DNA of 64,000 nucleotides from Notamacropus eugenii (lineage: Eukaryota; Chordata; Mammalia; Diprotodontia; Macropodidae), in contig NC_092875.1 in NCBI RefSeq assembly GCF_028372415.1, positions 52,646,271 to 52,710,270 on the forward strand, given 5' to 3'. The notes beneath the pieces were generated by a model, which worked only from the letters and a program-made list of their open reading frames with translations, searched no databases and was not told the DNA's origin. The position numbers and the translations under genes are program-made. Positions 58,020 to 64,000 of the stretch are shown here, one piece after another. Each line of letters begins with the position of its first letter. Position 1 is the stretch's first letter.

Positions 58020-59335
58020 CCTTGATTCTCCTATCCCCAATAACTAATATCCCATATCTCTTCTACCATTTGTGGCTAAACTCCTTGAGAACCCCATCTG
58101 CAATAGATATCTTCATTTCCTCTCTCATGCTTTTTAAACTTCTTACAATCCAGCTTCCCACCTCATCATTGAACAGAAACTCCCTCTCTAAAATTATCAA
58201 TGATCTCCCACTTGACCAACCCAATTGTCTCTTCTCAGTCCTAATTATTCTTGATCTCTCCTCAGCCTTTGCCTCTGTTGATCACCCTTTTCTCCTTAAT
58301 CTTGTCTCATTTCAAGGTTTTGGGCATACCACAGTCTCTTGGTTCTCTTCCCACCTCTTTGACTGCTCCCTCTCAGTCTCCTTTGCTGAATTCTTATCCA
58401 GATCATGCCCTTTAACCATAAATGTTCCACATGGCTCTGTCCTGGGCCCTCTTGTCTTCTCCCTCTTACCTACTTCTTTCAGTGATCTCCTCAGCTCCTA
58501 TGGCCATCTCTCTGCTCTTGATTCTCAGATCTATCTATTTTCTGTAACCTCTCTGCTGATCTCCACTCTTGCATTTACAACTTCCTTTTAGATACTTCAA
58601 AATGGATGTTCAGTAGGCATCCTGAACTCAATATATTCAAAACAATTCATTATCGCTCTCCCTAATCCTTCCTCCCCTCCTAACATCCATTTTATGGTCA
58701 AAGATACTACCATCTTCTCTGTCCTTCGGGATCTTCATGTAAATGTCATCCTTCTCTCCCCAATCTCTCTCACCTCTCACATTCAACTGGTTACCAAATG
58801 CCTGTTAATTTTACCTTTCTATTATCTCTCCAATAACCCCACTCTCTCCTCTGACAACGCCACTATCCAATTAAATGCCCTCATCACCTCACATCTGGAC
58901 TACTACAATAGCCTCGGTGAATCTACCTATCTCAAGTCATTGCCCACTCCTATACATCTTTCACTCAGTGGCCAAAGTAATTTTTATCCTAAATCTCAGA
59001 TTTGACCATGTTATCATCCTACTCAATAAATTGCAGGGGTTCCCTATATCTCCTAGGGTGAAATATCACATCTTCTGTTTGGCATTCAAAGTCTTTCATA
59101 AGCCTCATAGACCCACCCCTTTCTAGTCTACTTATACCTTATGATTCTTGACATACTCTTTGATCCAATGGCACTGGTCTTCTTGCTGTTCTATGAACTA
59201 TTCACTCCGTCTTCCAGCTTTGGGCATTTTCTCTGGCTGTCTCCCATAATTGGAATGCTCTCCATCCTTGACTCTGCTTTCTGGCTTCCCTGAAGTCTCA
59301 GCTAAAATCTCCATTCCTCTTGTCTTCTGATGTTC
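58020..59335 (+). pseudogene. L3/CR1-type LINE: reverse transcriptase remnant and 3' end
   Basis: The + strand encodes worn CR1/L3 reverse transcriptase. 'LIILDLSSAFASVDHPFLL' (about 58240-58300) is the L-DLS-AFDTVDH catalytic block, here with the second key Asp replaced. 'VPHGSVLGPLVFSL' (about 58430-58465) is the GVPQGSVLGPLLF block. 'SHLDYYNSL' (about 58890-58915) is the later SRLDYCNSL block. The 3' part (59000-59320) follows the L3 end ('tggaatgctctccatccttg', 'gaagtctcagctaaaatctc'). Frames shift several times, so no protein is made. It ends only some 20-30 bp before the acceptor of the next CERS exon. Confidence 0.85.
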
Positions 59336-59339
59336 TCAG

Positions 59340-59458
59340 GATGATCTGAGTCACCTTGCCCACCAGTGTGGTCTCTCAGTAAGGCAGATCCAACGCTGGT
59401 TTCGACACAAGAGAAAACAGAAACAACCATTACTGCACAAGAAATTCTGTGAATCCAG
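59340..59458 (+). CDS. CERS4: Ceramide synthase (CERS4-like), third coding exon (Hox-like domain end)
   Basis: The acceptor TTCTCAG ends at 59339. There are 39 codons plus 2 nt: 'DDLSHLAHQCGLSVRQIQRW', then FRHKRKQKQ, and finally 'KKFCES'. This is the end of the Hox-like domain of CerS2-6-type enzymes, a helix-turn-helix remnant followed by a basic patch and the linker needed for activity. 'QCGL', 'QRWFR' and 'KKFCE' match CERS4. The usual RRRRNQDRP patch reads RHKRKQKQP, so the normally constant Asn-Gln-Asp/Glu-Arg run is replaced while the positive charge is kept. Donor CCAG/GTAATC at 59458/59459. The L3 remnant directly upstream may supply part of the splice acceptor tract. Confidence 0.92.
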
Positions 59459-59647
59459 GTAATCTGGGAAGACCTGAGTGACACCTGATCCAAGGGGATC
59501 CAGGTTGGGGTCAGGGTGCTATGCAATCAGGTGTGGCTGGCAAAGCAGCAGCCCTGTATGTCTATTTGCTAATACACCCTACCCTTTGTCAGTTGCTCCT
59601 TGTATTCATTTCATCATCTCACCCCCTCCCCTATTCTCTGTTTTCAG

Positions 59648-59705
59648 TTGGAGATTTTTATTTTACCTTTTTTCTTCCTTTGGTGGCATGTTCATCCTCT
59701 ACAAG
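59648..59705 (+). CDS. CERS4: Ceramide synthase (CERS4-like), fourth coding exon
   Basis: The acceptor TTTTCAG ends at 59647. The first base completes Ser (AG plus T), giving the family signature S-WRFLFYL, then 'FSSFGGMFILYK'. The exon encodes membrane segment 2, right after the Hox-like domain. 'WRFLFYL' and 'SF-GG' agree with CERS4 in particular. Length 58 nt, returning to phase 0; donor AAG/GTGAGT at 59705/59706. The 189-nt intron before it is the shortest in the visible gene. Confidence 0.92.
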
Positions 59706-59719
59706 GTGAGTATATCTTA

Positions 59720-60350
59720 TTCTATCCTTATCACATGTGGCTTCCTTCCCTTTTCTCTCTTCATTCTGTCCATTCCTGTCCTCTTCTGACCTCAATTTTC
59801 TTCACATTCTTTGTTCTTTTTATCTTTCTTTAACCTCTCTCCTTTCTATTTCAATCTGTCCCCTCTTTCTCCGTATTTCCATCCCCTTTTTGCTGTTTAT
59901 CTTTCTATCCTTTTATCCCTTCTATTCTTTCCTCTTTCTTTTTGTCCCCTCATCATAATGTCCTCTTTGTTTCCTTATATGCTTGTCTTTTTGTCTGTTC
60001 TGTACTTTCCTTCTCACCATTCTTTTTTGTCCTTATGCTCTTCATCATTCACTCTCCATCTTCACATACTTTTTAGTTCTCAACTTCTCTTATCTTCTTA
60101 AGCCCCTCTCTTCTCCTCCATCTTGTATTCTTTATCCAGCTGTCTCCTTATCATCTCCATTCTCATCCTCTTAATTTCTCTCTATTCCCTTCTGTTTCTC
60201 TCTGCTGTCTATTTCCCCCCACCCCTTGCTCCTGGCCACTTTTAACTCTCTCTCTGTACCTTTACTTCTCTGCTTATTTCATTGTTTCTTTGTCTTTCTC
60301 CATCCCTACTTTTCTTACTGTCTACACTGAATTGTTCTCCATCATCCTAT
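59720..60350 (+). repeat. Long polypyrimidine tract in CERS intron
   Basis: For about 630 bp the + strand is almost all C and T, with few purines, but without a regular short unit. It begins a few bases after the fourth-exon donor. It may be an old degenerate simple repeat. Confidence 0.85.
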
Positions 60351-61022
60351 ACCTTTGCTTATAGTTTCTGTGGGGTAGAGCTCTCCAGGATCCTGTGCCT
60401 GAACTAACCAATCTGACCAACAAACAGAATTGATAAGAATTCTGAGTCAGATATGAACAAGAACACAAGCCATGAGACTAAAGCACTAAACCAAAGTGAT
60501 GGGGGAGTAGCATCATTGGATGCTACATAAGAACATAGGAGGAACATAGGAGAAAGAAGACAGAGAGAGGCCAACAAGATAAGTGTTTGGTTTAGTTAAG
60601 TGCCCAGACTGATTTATAGGACTCCAATTGGCATGTGTACAATTTGACCAATGCCTTGTTAGGCAGGTGTCCAATTTAAGGGGCCACTCTAACACTGCAC
60701 CTACCTCAGGCTATATCAGAGAAAACACAGGGAACAAGTACTGATAACACGGAATGAAGGGGGGACAAGAGCAAGAATCTAGGGTCAACACTTTCCTCTG
60801 ACTAAAGGTTTTCTTGCCATGTATGACTTTGTCATGACGTGGGCAGAGAATAAAAGTGGAGGGGGCAAGATAGTGAAAGGCAGTGAAGATGAGCTGAGAT
60901 CATTCCTATTGCATGCTGGGAGATTCCTGAAGAAAGATCAAAATTATGGGACAGAGTCCTTGTCTGTAGGGCCTGGCATTGCTGGGGGTAGTTTCTAGGA
61001 AATTATCCCTTGTTTCTTCCAG
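60350..61022. other. CERS intron 4, unassigned
   Basis: No repeat family or exon recognised, apart from a GA-rich stretch at 60550-60570. Confidence 0.4.
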
Positions 61023-61073
61023 GAGCCATGGTTTTGGGAACCTAGACTATGCTCGGAGGAATACCCCAAACAT
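61023..61073 (+). CDS. CERS4: Ceramide synthase (CERS4-like), fifth coding exon
   Basis: The acceptor TTCCAG ends at 61022. Seventeen codons: 'EPWFWEPRLCSEEYPKH'. It corresponds to the short luminal or loop exon of ceramide synthases, with the pattern (K/E)-x-W-x-(W/Y) ... C/V-W ... YP, and the W-x-W and YP positions are kept. The Trp usually found before the charged pair is Ser here. Donor CAT/GTGAGT at 61073/61074, phase 0. The next expected exon, which starts the TLC catalytic domain with its PSxYWxYLLE text, was not found before 64000, so this intron is over 2.9 kb. Confidence 0.85.
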
Positions 61074-61154
61074 GTGAGTATTTCTAGGGAAAAGGTGGGT
61101 GTCAGAGTTGACCAAAGAAGTTTACCAGGAGGTAAAGTAGGTACCATGGAGAAT

Positions 61155-61300
61155 CACAGAATCTTAGAATTAGAATCAATTAATCATTAGGCATTTATTA
61201 AATACCTACAGTATGCCAGATATTACTTAATGCCCAGGGGATGCATAGACAGAAATGAAACTATCCGTGGTCTGAAAGAATTTACATTTTGTCCAAGGAG
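61155..61300 (+). repeat. Old SINE/LINE tail
   Basis: 'attaggcatttattaaatac' and 'acagtatgccagatattact', the same family start as at 27065 and 54055. Confidence 0.65.
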
Positions 61301-63400
61301 ACAACATATACACATATATGTAATAAGTTTATGCGATGAGATTGCACTTGTGGTCTAAGGTTTAGTGAACTGTTTGGTATTATGACATTAGTTGACCATC
61401 ATGCCCACCCTCCTACTGTTCATTCATCCTCTATAGATATTCTAAGGTAACCAAAGTATGCCCTGATATTGCCATAGAAATGAAAAGAAATACATATTAC
61501 ATTAATCAATTGGGTTTGACACCATCCCAATTTATAAACAAAATGGAAAAAACCTTTTCTCAGGTAAGTTTTCTCTTTCTATTTCTCCCTTTCTTTTCCT
61601 TTTTCTCCCTCATCTTTACTCTCAAACCCTTTAGACTCATAGATTAAAATAATAACTTTGTAAGTGCTCATGTAATTAGCAAATTAATTTTATAATGTAT
61701 CCACAATAAGTAAAGTTTACAACCAAAGTGATCTCTGAACTCTTCAAAAGGAGGGAATAGAACCTTGTAAAAAAAGGTTTTCATCACCATGGCTACTGGT
61801 CCCTTCTTATTCAGAAAAGAGTTCTTTCAAGATGGTGAAAGAAATTCAGGCTTAGAATGAAGCATATGACTTCAAGAAGAGAATTGAAGTTTTGGGTTTG
61901 AAAAAAAAAGGATATGATCACAGAAGATGTTATAAGAATTCACATTGAATGACTAGAGCATCCACACCTCTCTCACATATTCAAGGATTTTTAGTTAAGT
62001 AAAGAAATTTCATACTTCTGAGCCATTTACATCCCATCCACATTGCCAGGGGGTAAATTCAAACAGAAGCTGAATTATAGCTATGGATAGCAGCATGTAT
62101 AGTCTTTATTCAAGGAGATTTTGTTGGTTGTGGTACATATAAATATATTATGATAAATATAAATAAATCCAGAGTAGTTTAGGGAAGGTGGGAGGACTGG
62201 CAGCTTTAGAAATTAGAAAGTGACTTTAGCCAGAAGAAAGGATTTGGCTGAGTCCTGAAGGAAATAAGGAACTATGTGAGACAGAGGTGAGGAGTCAACA
62301 ATGATGACAAAGTTAATAGCACATTTGATAGGAATAGGGATATTCAAAAGAGGGGTGGATTTTGGCAAAAAGATACTGAGTTTCATTTTGAATATGATGA
62401 GTTTCAGATTCCAGGGGACCTTTAGTCTGAAGGGTCTAATAAACAAGTAATCAAACAGAATTGGAGTTTAGGAAAGATACTAGTTCTGAGGATATAGATT
62501 GTTGAGTCATCTGTGTAGAGATGAAAATTAAACCCTTGAAAGCTGAGAAAGTCAATAATGAAGAGCATGTAGAGAGAGAAGAGGGTCCAGGGACAGAGCC
62601 TTGGTGGTTACCCACAGTTAAGTATTTTGACATGGATGTTGGATCCAATGAGAAAATACGCTAACATAACTTCTTCCAGCCCAGATCTGCACAAAAATCT
62701 CACAAGAATCCCACAGGCAGTAGGAAGGGGAGTCATCAGAAAAGTTTATGTCATCAGTTTCCAAAAAGTAATGAGAGTTAAACCAGAGACACATAGTCTG
62801 CTGCTCTATCCGGTATCAGCAAGAGAGTAGACCTTCTGAGAAAGACCCAGAGAGGTCATTAAGGCCCAGTGTGGGAACCTTTGAAGCTTCTGGGATTATT
62901 GTAGTAACCAGAGTCATGTGACATAGAAGAACCCAATTGCTCAGGGAATCTGAGATCCCAAGTGTCCCTTCAGAACCTAATGTCTTCTATGAGTATTGAA
63001 GGGATTAAGTAAGAAATACTGAAGGCCTGGAGGTCTTGTTCTGTTCTGCTCTGTTCTGTTCTGAGGGTGTCAAGAGGAGAAAGAGTACATAGAATGTACT
63101 AGTAGGGAAAGATAGAAAATGGGATAGAATTCGGCTGTTTCTCATAATTGAGGTATGTGAGAAGAAGGGTATATACATGGAGGAAGTGGGGAGCAGGCAT
63201 AAGATGAATTCCCATCTTATCTGAAATCACTGAAGGAGGATTGAACATGTGCATACACAAACTGATATAGAAATTCATCACATCCAACAGGGAAAAAAGT
63301 GGAGATAGTGAGAAAATAGTTTATATGGGAAGATGATATTGGAGGAAAAAAAGTCACAAAACAAATTCAAATCCAAAGAGAAGATTTGGGGGTGAGGGAA
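61300..63400. other. CERS intron 5, mostly unassigned old sequence
   Basis: About 62200-62660 resembles an old dispersed repeat ('gtagagagagaagagggtcc', 'gacagagccttggtggttac') that I cannot name. A short TTCTG run lies at 63038-63064. No CERS exon recognised. Confidence 0.4.
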
Positions 63401-63439
63401 AAAGAAAAGCAAAGACCTATTATCTAAGAAGGGAACTAC

Positions 63440-63700
63440 CAAGTTGGAAATGGATGAATAAATTGTGAATGTAATGGTACATTTTTGTGCCTTGAGAAAT
63501 GATCAAAGAGCTGATTTCAGAGCATCCTGCACACTATGGGCTCATGCAGAATGAGATCGTTTCTTCAATCAGAAGGCCAATTTATACAAGGACGATAAGG
63601 TTGTAAATAAAAACAACTTTGAAAACCTTAAGACCTCTGGTCAGTGAAATGACAAACCATTTCTTCAGAAGATCTATGATGAAGTATAACAAAAATTGTG
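63440..63700 (+). mobile_element. L1 3' end scrap
   Basis: 'atgaataaattgtgaatgta' to 'aatgacaaaccatttcttca', like the L1 3' region at 9900-10300. Degenerate. Confidence 0.5.
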
Positions 63701-63717
63701 TTCATCCTATATTTTCC

Positions 63718-63920
63718 AAGACCATGACATCAGAGAAGTGATGACACAACTTGCACTTTGTTTTGACTAAGGGAGGGCTGTGCAAGGTCACCAACCTCAC
63801 TTTCTCCTCCTAAGCCATCTGGATCCAATGACCAGATATTCATCAACATGACTGGAGATGGGCCCAGGATGCAATGTGAGACCTTGACCTTTTGGGCCAA
63901 GGTCTTTTCAGGTACTCACT
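63718..63920 (+). repeat. Marsupial SINE-like repeat
   Basis: 'catcagagaagtgatgacac' to 'aggagatgggcccaggatgc'-type text, also present as a fragment at about 1899-1965. Probably a RTE- or tRNA-related SINE. Family name uncertain. Confidence 0.6.
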
Positions 63921-64000
63921 AAAGTAAGTAAGTACATAAGAGAAAGTAGTATGGGACTAATATGATTTCGCTAGACCTGGACACTCTGGTTCTTTTAGTA

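Noticed and set aside
61440..61567. Possible extra CERS exon ending in a perfect CAG/GTAAGT donor at 61563
   Set aside because: The preceding sequence encodes nothing like the next expected ceramide synthase exon (TLC domain start) and lacks a convincing acceptor. Probably chance.

Overview
This window is nuclear DNA from a mammal, most likely a marsupial and probably an opossum of the Monodelphis type. The genome is AT-rich and CpG-poor. It is full of L1 elements, of half-L1 (HAL1) elements that carry L1 ORF1 but no ORF2, of RTE-clade elements, of old L3/CR1 and MIR/CORE-SINE copies, and of long microsatellites. The species is inferred from repeat content only.

The one host gene I can support is on the + strand: a ceramide synthase most like CERS4. 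Five consecutive coding exons are visible at 53755-53927, 57487-57604, 59340-59458, 59648-59705 and 61023-61073. All have proper splice sites and compatible phases, and they join to about 173 codons: N-terminus, first membrane segment, Hox-like domain and second membrane segment. The catalytic TLC-domain exons must lie beyond position 64000. A CpG-enriched block at about 560-1260 is a candidate promoter region. A 117-bp exon-like block at 45902-46018 is a candidate 5' noncoding exon.

The main large-scale structure is a direct segmental duplication. Copy A (about 11365-27130) and copy B (about 39685-54105) align in three collinear blocks, and each ends with a version of the first CERS coding exon. 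The copy B exon joins to the rest of the gene. The copy A exon keeps its frame and splice sites but has lost residues conserved in the family, so it looks like a decaying relic. Both copies have since changed: copy A lost several kilobases and gained a HAL1 with an intact ORF1 and a short L1 tail; copy B lost about 2 kb and gained a SINE and a small internally deleted HAL1/L1 derivative.

Between the copies (27135-39680) there is almost only mobile DNA. It holds an internally deleted RTE, opposed L1 ORF2/3' segments, a HAL1 that contains another HAL1 that contains an L1 tail, an RTE 3' end encoding a C2H2 zinc finger, and a truncated HAL1. To the left of copy A (1-11360) are L3, MIR, HAL1, RTE and L1 remnants plus microsatellites. 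To the right of copy B are the CERS introns, with L3, SINE and simple repeats. I found no RNA genes, CRISPR arrays or prokaryotic features.
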